In this document: positions 1 to 8,206 of the stretch, piece after piece
Numbering within the stretch: the first letter of the stretch is position 1
How the letters are laid out: each line of letters starts with the position of its first letter
Origin: a bacterium
GTDB taxonomy: Bacteria > SM23-31 > JAUVVT01
Assembly: GCA_030616165.1 (NCBI GenBank)
Contig: JAUWXV010000015.1
Coordinates: 1-30,514, forward strand
Direction: 5' to 3'
DNA length: 30,514 nt
Translations under genes and position numbers: made by a program
The notes under the pieces: generated by a model
The model's input: the letters and a program-made list of their open reading frames with translations, nothing else
Database searches by the model: none
What the model was told of the DNA's origin: nothing

Positions 1-315
1 GAAATTTATACCAATTAACAAAATAATTATAAAAAGATTGTAAAATTATCTAACCGTTTTAACGGTTTTAGAATTAATTTAGAAAGTGTCTATTTCAATC
101 ATAATAAATAAATTATAAATTATTTAAATAGTGTAAATAAATTAAAAAATATTAAATAGTTATAATTCTACTTTCTTATATATTTCTTCAACTAATTTGG
201 AGAAGAACCAAAAAAAATTGAGTCATATTCCTTATACTCTTTCTGTTTATAGGAAAAAATTCTCATCCTCTTTTAATAATCAGGCGAAAGCATATACAAG
301 TATTACGGAGTAAAA
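1..315. other. AT-rich intergenic region with one short inverted repeat
   Basis: I see no gene here. The only clear structure is the inverted repeat AACCGTTTTAACGGTT at 52-67 (7-bp arms AACCGTT and AACGGTT around TT). No T-run follows it, so it looks more like an operator or a chance palindrome than a terminator. The 3' end supplies the ribosome binding site of the next gene (GGAG at 307-310). No convincing -35/-10 pair was found. Confidence 0.5.
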
Positions 316-993
316 ATGCAATATAACGATATTCTAAAGAAATTGAAAGCATTGTCTAATCCTGAAGCAGTTGAGGGTATGGCGCGGTTTGGAATAAACC
401 CAGAGAATACCTATGGTGTTTCAATCCCTAACTTGAGAAAGATTGCCAATGAAACAGGAAAAACCCATACTCTTGCTCAAAAACTTTGGGCGTCAGGAAT
501 CCATGAAGCCCGAATACTTGCCAGTATGATTGATGAACCTACAGCGGTGTTTGAGGAGCAAATGGAAAGATGGGTAAAAGACTTTGATTCCTGGGATGTC
601 TGTGACCAGTGTTGTATGAATCTCTTTGAGAAGACTAAATTCGCATATCATAAGTGTGTTGAATGGAGTTCAAATAAACAGGAATTTGTTAAGAGAGCAG
701 GATTTGTATTGATGGCTCGCTTGGCTGTTAGCGATAAGAAAGCGAGAGATGAACAATTTGTGAATTTTTTTCCAATCATAAAAAGGGAGTCGGTTGATAA
801 CAGAAACTTTGTCAAGAAGGGAGTTAATTGGGCTTTGAGACAAATCGGAAAAAGAAACCGCAATCTGAATAAGATTGCTATCAGAACAGCGAAAGAGATT
901 CAGGAAATAGATTCAAAAAGTTCCAAATGGATTGCTTCTGATGCCATTCGAGAATTAACAGATGAAAAGATTCAAAAGAGGTTGAGTAATTGA
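316..993 (+). CDS. DNA alkylation repair protein, AlkD-like HEAT-repeat glycosylase
   Basis: 225-residue all-helical protein of the AlkC/AlkD superfamily (DNA_alkylation). Known members excise N3- and N7-alkylated purines in the cytoplasm by trapping the lesion in a HEAT-repeat groove instead of flipping the base. Residues matching the AlkD active site are visible: W93 and D97 in SWDVCD (same W-x3-D spacing as W109/D113 of Bacillus cereus AlkD), R127 in VKRAG (R148) and W172 in VNWALR (W187). The length is typical. The start is supported by GGAG at 307-310, five bases upstream. It stands alone; hairpins at 1090-1131 follow and may end its transcript. The family call is firm; the alignment to AlkD is by eye. 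Confidence 0.9.
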   Translation: MQYNDILKKLKALSNPEAVEGMARFGINPENTYGVSIPNLRKIANETGKTHTLAQKLWASGIHEARILASMIDEPTAVFEEQMERWVKDFDSWDVCDQCCMNLFEKTKFAYHKCVEWSSNKQEFVKRAGFVLMARLAVSDKKARDEQFVNFFPIIKRESVDNRNFVKKGVNWALRQIGKRNRNLNKIAIRTAKEIQEIDSKSSKWIASDAIRELTDEKIQKRLSN

Positions 994-1089
994 AAGGCTA
1001 CAATACACTGAGCATAGATTTGCCTTTTGCAATTTCTATAATTAAAAATAATATATTTATGATTTATTCAATACCATCAATGTTTCTAC

Positions 1090-1184
1090 CCCCTGACTAA
1101 AGTCAGGGGTTAATAAGCCTGAGGCTTATTAATGAAAGGTTTGCCAATTACAAAATATCATTAACCCCTCGATAAATCGAGGGG
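1090..1184. repeat. Cluster of three hairpins (REP-like)
   Basis: Three near-perfect inverted repeats lie in 95 bp. 1090-1109: arms CCCCTGAC and GTCAGGGG, loop TAAA. 1111-1131: arms TAATAAGCC and GGCTTATTA, loop TGA. 1165-1184: arms CCCCTCGA and TCGAGGGG, loop TAAA. The first and third share the TAAA loop, and the third shares the CGATAAATCG core, with the REP2 family around 26.1 kb. No T-runs follow, so they are more likely dispersed repeats than ordinary terminators, although they could still affect alkD mRNA ends. Confidence 0.7.
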
Positions 1185-1224
1185 ATTATAAAACGGCATT
1201 AAAATTATTAAAGGAGAAAAGCGG

Positions 1225-2676
1225 ATGAAACAAACAAAAAACACTCTTAGAAAGAAAATATCTCGTCGTAAGTTTCTTTCCGAAATAACATCAGCAGGGA
1301 CAATGGCGGGGATTTATGGGTTTGGAAGAAAATATAATAGTCCTTTGAAAAATAAGAGAGAAGCACCACCTAAAAATGGAAGTTTAAAAAACATTCGCAT
1401 AAAATCGGTTGACTCAAACTTTGAAAGAGACCCATTAATCCGACCGTTTGGCTTTAAAGGCGGATATATGACTGAAATATGGCAGACCGCAGCATTACTG
1501 GAAACAGATTCAGGTTATAAAGAAATAGGACTCTGCACACAAAGCGTATTATGGTCTGATGCAGAAGTGTTTGCTGCCCATACAGAATCTGCGGGAAACG
1601 CAATAATGTATTTAATGCTTGAATATGCTCTCCAAAAATCAAAAGGTTCAACATTTAAAAACCCGATTGAACTTATGGAAAATCTTTTACCAGATACGTA
1701 TGAATACGGCAAAAAAATAACTCAAAATAAAAATTTGCGAAAAACTTTTGCCTTGAATGCTCTATTAGCATTAGATAATGCTGCATGGCTGGTCTATGCA
1801 AAGGAAAATGAATTTAAAAGTTTCGATGAAATGATTCCGGAATTTTATAGAGATGGTCTATCATACAAACACAAAAAAATTGCCAGCATTCCGTTAATGT
1901 CTTATGCTGTACCTATAAGTGAAATAAAAGAGGCGGTGGATGATGGATATTTTGTCATGAAGATTAAAATTGGTCAGCCTGGAACACAGGAAGAAATGCT
2001 CGAAAAGGATAAAAATAGAATAGAAGAAATCCATAAGGCAATTGGAGATAAAGAGATACCACATACAAAAGATGGAAAGATTCCATACTACTTCGACGCT
2101 AATGGGAGATATGAAAAGAAAGAAACACTATTGAGACTTTTAGACCATGCTGAAAAAATCGGAGCATTAGACCAGATTGTTATAATAGAAGAGCCTTTCC
2201 CTGAAGAATACGAAGTTGATGTAAGCGACATTGGAGTCCGCATAGCTGCCGATGAAAGTGCACACACAGATGAAGATGCCGAAAAAAGAATTCAAATGGG
2301 ATATAGTGCAATCGCTGTTAAGGCTATCGCAAAGACCCTAAGTATGACTCTAAAAATAATAAAAGTTGCCCACAAGCATGGTATCCCCTGTTTCTGTGCA
2401 GACTTAACGGTTAATCCTATTCTTGTTGATTGGAATAAGAATGTAGCGGCAAGACTGGCACCATTCCCGGAACTCGGATTAGGTCTGCTCGAAACAAACG
2501 GTCACCAGAACTATGCCAACTGGGATAAAATGCGAAGTTATCACCCCTGCACCGGTGCATCCTGGACTATTACAAAAAAGGGCGTTTTTAATTTAAATGA
2601 TGATTTCTACAAAGAGAGCGGTGGTATTTTTAGGCAGTCAGACCATTACATGAATTTGTTTATTAAGAAAAAATAA
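1225..2676 (+). CDS. Tat-exported enolase-superfamily protein (mandelate racemase/muconate lactonizing type)
   Basis: 483 residues. The N-terminus carries a twin-arginine signal (SRRKFL at 13-18 followed by a small-residue stretch), so export as a folded protein is predicted. The C-terminal half is an enolase-superfamily TIM barrel: KIK at 246-248 (candidate catalytic lysines), D291 in DANGRY, E322 in IEEP and D343/E344 in ADES as the three metal ligands, and K366 on the opposite side. Such enzymes abstract a proton alpha to a carboxylate under Mg2+ control (sugar-acid dehydratases, racemases, cycloisomerases); the substrate cannot be read from sequence. AAGGAG at 1211-1216, eight bases before the ATG, fixes the start. 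Monocistronic by position. The Tat signal on an enolase-type enzyme is unusual because characterised relatives are cytoplasmic. Confidence 0.85.
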   Translation: MKQTKNTLRKKISRRKFLSEITSAGTMAGIYGFGRKYNSPLKNKREAPPKNGSLKNIRIKSVDSNFERDPLIRPFGFKGGYMTEIWQTAALLETDSGYKEIGLCTQSVLWSDAEVFAAHTESAGNAIMYLMLEYALQKSKGSTFKNPIELMENLLPDTYEYGKKITQNKNLRKTFALNALLALDNAAWLVYAKENEFKSFDEMIPEFYRDGLSYKHKKIASIPLMSYAVPISEIKEAVDDGYFVMKIKIGQPGTQEEMLEKDKNRIEEIHKAIGDKEIPHTKDGKIPYYFDANGRYEKKETLLRLLDHAEKIGALDQIVIIEEPFPEEYEVDVSDIGVRIAADESAHTDEDAEKRIQMGYSAIAVKAIAKTLSMTLKIIKVAHKHGIPCFCADLTVNPILVDWNKNVAARLAPFPELGLGLLETNGHQNYANWDKMRSYHPCTGASWTITKKGVFNLNDDFYKESGGIFRQSDHYMNLFIKKK

Positions 2677-3117
2677 AGTGCGGTCGGTTTTTCTAATTCA
2701 CAATTAATAAATTAAAAAATATGCTTTTTAATTAGCATCCCTTATTTCTTTTAGCAAGAAATAGAAAAATCGCTTCCTTTGATAATTAAAAATAAGAGTA
2801 ATAATTAATGAGATTGCTTCGTTACTTCGTTCCTCGCAATGACAATTTATACTTTTCATTCCGAGCGATGCCGAAAAATTTCATTCTTTATGTTATAGAT
2901 AATACTTTAAAAAACGAGATTTCTCGATTCCGTCCTCTCTCGCTGAAAGCGGGAGAGAAATACGCTCGAAATGACAGATTGTTTTTTTTATATTATCATT
3001 TGTAATATTGAAACTCAATTAACTTTTTGTACATACAAATTTACTAAAGAACATTATTTATATTTATTCTATAAATCTGTTTATTTATTTTAATAATATT
3101 AAAAAAGGGAGAAAGAA
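2677..3117. repeat. Intergenic region with degenerate hairpin repeats
   Basis: No real gene seen. 2811-2844 carries an element with ATTGC (2813-2817) and GCAAT (2836-2840) arms around TTCG-rich DNA and ending in AATGACA, a type of dispersed repeat common in many bacterial genomes. 2935-2957 is a second hairpin (CTCTCTCGC against GCGGGAGAG). The last 30 bases hold the ribosome binding site of the next gene. The small open frame across this repeat DNA is judged spurious. Confidence 0.55.
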
Positions 3118-3615
3118 ATGGTACCAAAAAATAATAATGAGGGAAAAAATGAATTATCTGCCAAAGAAATATATAGTGACCTAGTCCAATTAGTTAAACA
3201 TTCAGAGTTGCTTAGATGGAACCGCTTCCATAATTATCTTATGATAAATTCTATATTAGTTGTTGCTTGGGCAATAATATATGTATCTGAACAATGTTCT
3301 CCTATAAAAATATTTGTTTTAATAGGAATTTGCATTCTTGGTGGTATCAGCGGTATAGTATGGTCAGGCTTGGGCTACCGTAGTTGTAAGTTTCACAATA
3401 GATTTCTTAAAATGGCAAAAGAACTAGAAAATAAGCACATTACATTTCCAAAAAAACTAAATGAAAAATACAAAATTATGAATGAAACTGATGAAATGAG
3501 AGAGAGCTTAAAGTACAAAATATTCAGTTCATGGAATATTCTAAGAATTGGTCCATGTTGTTTCACAGTTTTCTACATTCTATTATTATTCGTCAATTTG
3601 CCAACTGTAATGTAA
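3118..3615 (+). CDS. Small predicted membrane protein of unknown function
   Basis: 165 residues, not recognised with confidence. A soluble N-terminus with an amphipathic stretch (about 14-38) is followed by two hydrophobic segments at about 40-56 and 64-86, a charged cytoplasmic-type loop (90-137), and a third hydrophobic segment at about 142-162. The arrangement resembles small three-to-four-TM hypothetical proteins with a basic 'LLRWNRFHNY' lead-in to TM1. GGGAG about six bases upstream supports the ATG. It converges with the SDR gene, 71 bp away. No motif suggests enzymatic activity; a structural or defence-linked membrane role is possible but not shown. Confidence 0.75.
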   Translation: MVPKNNNEGKNELSAKEIYSDLVQLVKHSELLRWNRFHNYLMINSILVVAWAIIYVSEQCSPIKIFVLIGICILGGISGIVWSGLGYRSCKFHNRFLKMAKELENKHITFPKKLNEKYKIMNETDEMRESLKYKIFSSWNILRIGPCCFTVFYILLLFVNLPTVM

Positions 3616-3686
3616 AAAGTTCATAATTGATATAAAGTTTATGAAAGATAAAGTAATATTGATAACTTTATTAATTTGATTTATTT

Positions 3687-4475
3687 CTATTTTTTAGGCA
3701 GAGCACGTGTTGCTCCGGTTGTAATACCTCCATCAACTAAAATAGTCTGACCTGTAATATATTCACTCTCGTCAGAGGCGAGGAAAACAATAGTTCCATC
3801 AAGGTCGTTCGGCTTACCAGGACGTTTGAGAGGAATACGGTCACAGATATATTCCACCCATTCCTTATCTTCATACAGCACAGCGTTTAGTTCAGTTTTA
3901 AACCATCCCGGAGCAAGACAGTTGACCGTAATCCCGTACTTACCAAATTCATCCGCAAGACTCATAGTAAGTTGTTTCGTTCCGCCTTTACTTGCACAAT
4001 AAGGCGCCATTCCAGCATAACCAAACACGCTCGTAACTGAACCGATATTAATGATTCTCCCATATTTTCTCGGTATCATCTTCCGTGCAGCCGCCCGGGC
4101 AGTAAAAAATGTTCCCCGCAAATTTGTGTCAAGAATAAGATTCCAGTCATCCCATGTTACATCCAAAGAGGGCTTACGGACGTTACAGCCGGCACTGTTG
4201 ACGAGTATATCAATTTTACCATAGGTATTGTATGCGTCTTCAACCATTCTTTGAATACTATCATAGTCACGAACATCCAATTGCAGTGGAACAGCCCTGC
4301 GACCAAGTCCTTCAATTTCTGTTTTAAATGATTCAAGTGATTCCGGATTACGGCTTGTAATAATAAGGTCAGCCCCAGCCCGCGCCAGGGCTCTTCCAAA
4401 ATACTGTCCGAGCCCGCGACTTGCACCGGTTATAATAGCAACTTTTCCGCTTAAATCAAAAAATTTATTATTCAT
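3687..4475 (-). CDS. Short-chain dehydrogenase/reductase (classical SDR, gluconate 5-dehydrogenase-like)
   Basis: 262 residues, full classical SDR length. Visible signatures: NAD(P)-binding TGASRGLG at 16-23, LDVRD at 67-70 (adenine-ring Asp), NSAG at 93-96, catalytic S146 in IGSVTS, and Y159/K163 in YCASK; it ends with ITGQTILVDGG typical of sugar-acid and 3-oxoacyl SDRs. Closest family feel is 2-deoxy-D-gluconate/gluconate 5-dehydrogenase, a cytoplasmic NAD(P)-dependent oxidoreductase of sugar-acid catabolism; the substrate is inference. It lies downstream of the zinc alcohol dehydrogenase on the same strand, separated by a REP array, so the two may serve one carbohydrate pathway. Confidence 0.9.
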   Translation of the reverse strand: MNNKFFDLSGKVAIITGASRGLGQYFGRALARAGADLIITSRNPESLESFKTEIEGLGRRAVPLQLDVRDYDSIQRMVEDAYNTYGKIDILVNSAGCNVRKPSLDVTWDDWNLILDTNLRGTFFTARAAARKMIPRKYGRIINIGSVTSVFGYAGMAPYCASKGGTKQLTMSLADEFGKYGITVNCLAPGWFKTELNAVLYEDKEWVEYICDRIPLKRPGKPNDLDGTIVFLASDESEYITGQTILVDGGITTGATRALPKK

Positions 4476-4609
4476 TGTTTTTCCACCATCTGATTAATTT
4501 ATGTTATGACTAATTTTACAACAAAAATAGAAAAACCCACACACACAATAATAAATCCTAAATCCTAATATCTAAATAAATACAAGATTCAAATTTCAAA
4601 TTTTATAGA

Positions 4610-4848
4610 CAATTCGACAGACAGGAATGTCTGTCCTACCAGCTAAATATAGCCAATTCGACAGACAGGAATGTCTGTCCTACCAGCTAAATATAGCCAA
4701 TTCGGCAGACAGGAATGTCTGTCCTACCAGCTAAATATTGCCAATTCGACAGACAGGAATGTCTAACCTACCAGCTAAATATAGCCAATTCGACAGACAG
4801 GAATGTCTGTCCTACCAGCTAAATATAGCCAATTCGGCAGACAGGAAT
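4610..4848 (-). repeat. REP3 tandem array, 44-bp unit, five full copies plus a partial
   Basis: Units begin at 4610, 4654, 4698, 4742, 4786 and 4830 (truncated), an exact 44-bp period. Each has a hairpin with arms GACAGACA and TGTCTGTC around GGAA on the + strand. Read on the minus strand, the tetranucleotide GTAG directly precedes the hairpin (CTAC on + at 4636-4639 in the first unit), the hallmark of REP elements recognised by RAYT proteins. Unit 4 has a damaged arm (TGTCTAAC). The array sits 3' of the alcohol dehydrogenase. A single copy in the opposite orientation occurs at 20253-20276. No RAYT near the array is an obvious partner. Confidence 0.9.
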
Positions 4849-4939
4849 TTGTTTAGAATTTAGTATTTAGAATTTAGAAATTAAACCATATTCTTTTCAA
4901 TTTCAATTTAACAGAACCTTAACTTATTTGTATTCAGGC

Positions 4940-5971
4940 TCACGGCTTAAGAATGACTTTCATTAATCCTGGCTCACGCTTATATAAACGCTCAAACCAC
5001 GATGCGCCCTCAGCAAGAGGTGCGGTCGCACTAATCAATGCATCAACATTTATTACGCCGCGTTCAATCATATCCATACATGCAGAATATTCCCCTTTAG
5101 ATGCACAAGACCCATAAAGCGAAAGCTCTCTTGTCACAACCATCTGGAGCGGCAATTCAACCGCAGATGATAGATTGCCAATTAGAGTGAGTGAACCACC
5201 CTTCTTAAGACTTGTAACAGACGTTTTAATCGTTTGTGGAATACCGACAACTTCAAAAACACAATCCGCACCCCTATTTCCGGTTCGCTCATAAACTTCG
5301 GATTGGATATCGTTTGTGTCCGCTCTAAGTCCTTCATCAGCACCAAGTTTACACGCTAAATCGAGCCTATCCTGCTCAATATCCACCGCTATTATCTGCC
5401 CACAATCAGCAGTTCTCAGCAATTGGATGACAAGCAGACCAATCACGCCAGAGCCAATTACCACCGCAGTGTCATTTAAAGAAATGTGTGTTCGATTAAC
5501 AGCATGAAAGGCAATAGAGAGTGCTTCAACCATTGCCGCTTGTTCGAAACTGAGCCCTTCGGGTAAACGGTAGAGAATATGTTTGGGAACCACGACATAC
5601 TCTGCAAATGCACCATTTTGATGATATTCCTCACAGGAGACACCCAATACTCGACGATTATCACAAAGATTAATTAATCCAAGTTGGCAATAATAACATT
5701 TTCCGCAATAGATTGTTGAATCGAATGTCACACGGTCACCTTTTGAAAAACCTGCAACATATGCTCCCACCCCAGCAATGATACCAGATGCCTCGTGCCC
5801 CATAATAATTGGCGGTATACGCCGTCCTGTACTTCCATCCATACCATGGACATCACTTCCGCATATACCGCATGCTTTCACCTCTATGAGAACGTCATCA
5901 GAACCCATCTCTGGCATTGGGACATCTTCATAATTAAAATGATTGTATTCCTTCAGAATCAAAGCCTTCAT
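4940..5971 (-). CDS. Zinc-dependent medium-chain alcohol dehydrogenase (polyol/threonine dehydrogenase-like)
   Basis: 343 residues, standard MDR length. Catalytic zinc ligands C37, H59 and E149 (with E60) and the structural zinc quartet C89, C92, C95, C103 are all present; the Rossmann motif GSGVIG is at 173-178, followed by D197 ending beta-2, which favours NAD+ over NADP+. The family includes galactitol-1-phosphate, L-iditol and L-threonine dehydrogenases, cytoplasmic enzymes oxidising a secondary alcohol to a ketone; which one applies here cannot be settled. The same-strand SDR downstream suggests a sugar or polyol oxidation pathway. It is divergent from the radical SAM gene, with 182 bp between them. 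Confidence 0.9.
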   Translation of the reverse strand: MKALILKEYNHFNYEDVPMPEMGSDDVLIEVKACGICGSDVHGMDGSTGRRIPPIIMGHEASGIIAGVGAYVAGFSKGDRVTFDSTIYCGKCYYCQLGLINLCDNRRVLGVSCEEYHQNGAFAEYVVVPKHILYRLPEGLSFEQAAMVEALSIAFHAVNRTHISLNDTAVVIGSGVIGLLVIQLLRTADCGQIIAVDIEQDRLDLACKLGADEGLRADTNDIQSEVYERTGNRGADCVFEVVGIPQTIKTSVTSLKKGGSLTLIGNLSSAVELPLQMVVTRELSLYGSCASKGEYSACMDMIERGVINVDALISATAPLAEGASWFERLYKREPGLMKVILKP

Positions 5972-6115
5972 AATCTCACCATTTTTCCAATTTCTTTATA
6001 CCGGAAAATTGCATCCTATTTGCAAATTTTCTTGCTTCTTCCGTATTTAATCCATTAATTAAATCTATTGGTCCATTTTATTTCACCCAATAGATTGAAA
6101 TTCGACAAATCAAAC

Positions 6116-6140
6116 GGGTTCGGTAAATCGAACTCCTACA
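6116..6140 (-). repeat. REP2 single copy
   Basis: Hairpin with the CGGTAAATCG-type core (GGGTTCG arm and CGAACTC arm) followed by CTAC, so GTAG precedes the hairpin on the minus strand. Same family as the elements flanking the RAYT at 26.1-26.6 kb. It lies 14 bases before the radical SAM start codon, within its probable leader. Confidence 0.7.
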
Positions 6141-6153
6141 ATCTTCATAATAA

Positions 6154-6882
6154 ATGAATATCAAGACAGTAGAAGTAAAAAGTATTCTTTCACGTTCAAA
6201 GATTCCGGGAGTAACCTACTGCATAAATCCATATATTGGCTGCTGTCACGGGTGTATATACTGTTATGCCGATTTTATGAAAAAATACTCTAACCATACT
6301 GAACCCTGGGGAGAATTTGTTGACATAAAAATAAATGCAGCGGAAATTCTTAAAAAACAAATTAAAAAAGCAAAAAAGAAGACTGTTATTATAAGCAGTG
6401 TTACTGACCCATATAATCCCCTTGAAATTAAATATCAAATAACAAGGGAATGTCTCAAAATCCTTCTTGAATGTCAGTTCCCCATCTCTATTTTAACAAA
6501 ATCTCCACTCGTTGTAAGGGATATAGACCTATTTACAAAGTTTAAAGAATGTGAAGTTGGACTTACAATTACTACCGATAATGAACAGATTAGAAAGATT
6601 TTTGAACCAAATTCACCACCAATAGAAAAAAGAGTCGAAGCACTCCAAAAATTAAAGGAACATAATATTAAAACTTATGTATTTATCGGACCTGTTCTGC
6701 CGATGAATCCAGAAAATTTAGGGAAAAAGGTAGCGCCTTTTGTTGACCACTATCTTATCGATAAAATGAATTATCCAAATAAAATTTTTAAAATCCTTCA
6801 AAAACATAAATATGAATTTATCCTTTCCGAAAAATACTTCCAGAATATTGAAAATAAACTCGAATCCCTGTTAGAGAAATAA
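6154..6882 (+). CDS. Radical SAM protein, SplB-related
   Basis: 242 residues. The C-x3-C-x2-C cluster motif that binds the SAM-cleaving [4Fe-4S] is C30, C34 and C37 in the stretch around CHGCIYCYAD. The N-terminus (VTYCINPYIGC) and TDPYNPLE at about 90 are typical of the SPL family (COG1533), related to spore photoproduct lyase. Most such stand-alone bacterial proteins have no assigned substrate, so only the radical SAM chemistry is claimed. No strong Shine-Dalgarno precedes the ATG; a REP2 element lies directly upstream. Monocistronic, convergent with the hydrolase gene. Confidence 0.88.
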   Translation: MNIKTVEVKSILSRSKIPGVTYCINPYIGCCHGCIYCYADFMKKYSNHTEPWGEFVDIKINAAEILKKQIKKAKKKTVIISSVTDPYNPLEIKYQITRECLKILLECQFPISILTKSPLVVRDIDLFTKFKECEVGLTITTDNEQIRKIFEPNSPPIEKRVEALQKLKEHNIKTYVFIGPVLPMNPENLGKKVAPFVDHYLIDKMNYPNKIFKILQKHKYEFILSEKYFQNIENKLESLLEK

Positions 6883-7015
6883 AACAGCGAAATTTTGCAC
6901 TTTTAAAGCATACAATTACTCAGCAAATCCGATTAAAGACAAAGCATTCAGAGTATCAATCAATAATTGAATTGAAACTTTGGTAATTTTTAAAATATTG
7001 ATATAAAAATATCGC

Positions 7016-8146
7016 CTACTTAAGAAACCTCTCCAGCCATTCTACTGCCAATTTTACCCCTTCCATTGTCACTTTATGTCCCTGTTTATGATTGAACCAG
7101 GCTAAATGCTCACTTTCCTGATACAAACGGTATACACTCTCTGCATGATGCAGGAAAGCATAACTTCGGTCTCCATCAGAACCTTCTCCGGCAATCAACA
7201 AAAAGGGCCCGGGAGCAATAAAAGATAGAACTTGATGCGATTCCATCCCGGGCATTCGGGAGCGCTGATTTCTAATATACCACGGGTCAAACCAATTTGT
7301 AAATGTCAATCCAATTCCCCCCTCAATACTGACTGCCGCTTTCACCCGACTGTCAAACGCTGCCTGAAAGAAAGCCTCCTTGCCGCCCAATGAATGACCA
7401 ATAACTCCAATTTTTTCTTTTTGCACAACCGATAGTGATTGAAGAAAATCGATGCATCGACTTCCATCCCAGACCATCTTTCCCAATCCTGTCCATCCGG
7501 GATACCGCCTCAGCAGTCTGATAGTATTTTCTATAAATCGATTACGTTTGAGTATTTCAGGATATTCCTTTTGTATTTCTTTAATTTCCTCATCCCCAAC
7601 AGGTTCTTCTGTGCGATAGTCAAAAATGAAATTCCGGGGCATAAGGGCAACAAATCCATTCTCTGCCAGGTATTTCCCGAAATGCTTATCCTCCTGGTCA
7701 GCCAACCCCGCCGGCTGGTCAATTGTATTATCGCTGGTAGAATGAAAACACACCACTCCAGGAAATGGTCCCCTTCCATCCGGCACCAATAAATAGGCTT
7801 CGGCTTTTGAACTTGCTTCAGTCAAAAATCTGAGGCGAAAGCGAGTATAGTTTGCCTCTTGAACTATCTCCAATGTATCAGCATGGGGAGAGGGTATTAT
7901 TTCCGGACCAATTCCTAAAATTTCTTCCCATCGCTGTCTTATTACACGTCTCTGTCTTTCCCATCCTTCAACTGTCCGTATTTTCCGCATTTCACCATCC
8001 ATTAACAATGTCTCAATGCTATCAGATAGTGCAATCCAGGTAGATGCGGGAGGAGGAGGACTACCAAACGGCTTATCGAAATTACAGTTAATAACAATAA
8101 AAGCATTAAAAAACAACACAAATAATAAAACGAAAAGACGATTCAT
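7016..8146 (-). CDS. Exported alpha/beta hydrolase (acetyl-xylan esterase/dienelactone hydrolase-like), possible lipoprotein
   Basis: 376 residues. An N-terminal signal peptide (MNR, then hydrophobic 4-19) ends at C21; the preceding IVIN is a poor lipobox because of Asn at -1, so lipidation is uncertain. The catalytic triad can be proposed: S252 in GHSLGG, D326 near GSDGD, H357 in QGHKVT. Related proteins de-esterify polysaccharides or cleave small esters outside the cytoplasm; the substrate is unknown. AAAGGATT just upstream supports the start. Sixty bases separate it from the larger hydrolase upstream on the same strand, so the two are probably co-transcribed and act on related substrates. 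Confidence 0.85.
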   Translation of the reverse strand: MNRLFVLLFVLFFNAFIVINCNFDKPFGSPPPPASTWIALSDSIETLLMDGEMRKIRTVEGWERQRRVIRQRWEEILGIGPEIIPSPHADTLEIVQEANYTRFRLRFLTEASSKAEAYLLVPDGRGPFPGVVCFHSTSDNTIDQPAGLADQEDKHFGKYLAENGFVALMPRNFIFDYRTEEPVGDEEIKEIQKEYPEILKRNRFIENTIRLLRRYPGWTGLGKMVWDGSRCIDFLQSLSVVQKEKIGVIGHSLGGKEAFFQAAFDSRVKAAVSIEGGIGLTFTNWFDPWYIRNQRSRMPGMESHQVLSFIAPGPFLLIAGEGSDGDRSYAFLHHAESVYRLYQESEHLAWFNHKQGHKVTMEGVKLAVEWLERFLK

Positions 8147-8206
8147 AAATCAATCCTTTCAGTGAAAACGGTTTTACTCTCTATCATTATCCATTAACAA
8201 AATAGC

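Noticed and set aside
2808-3005. 65-codon + strand ORF
   Set aside because: It translates a dispersed repeat (MRLLRYFVPRNDN type), has no ribosome binding site and no conserved protein features.
5795-6058. 87-codon + strand ORF opposite the alcohol dehydrogenase
   Set aside because: Antisense shadow of a well-supported gene with full zinc-site conservation; continues only into intergenic AT-rich DNA.
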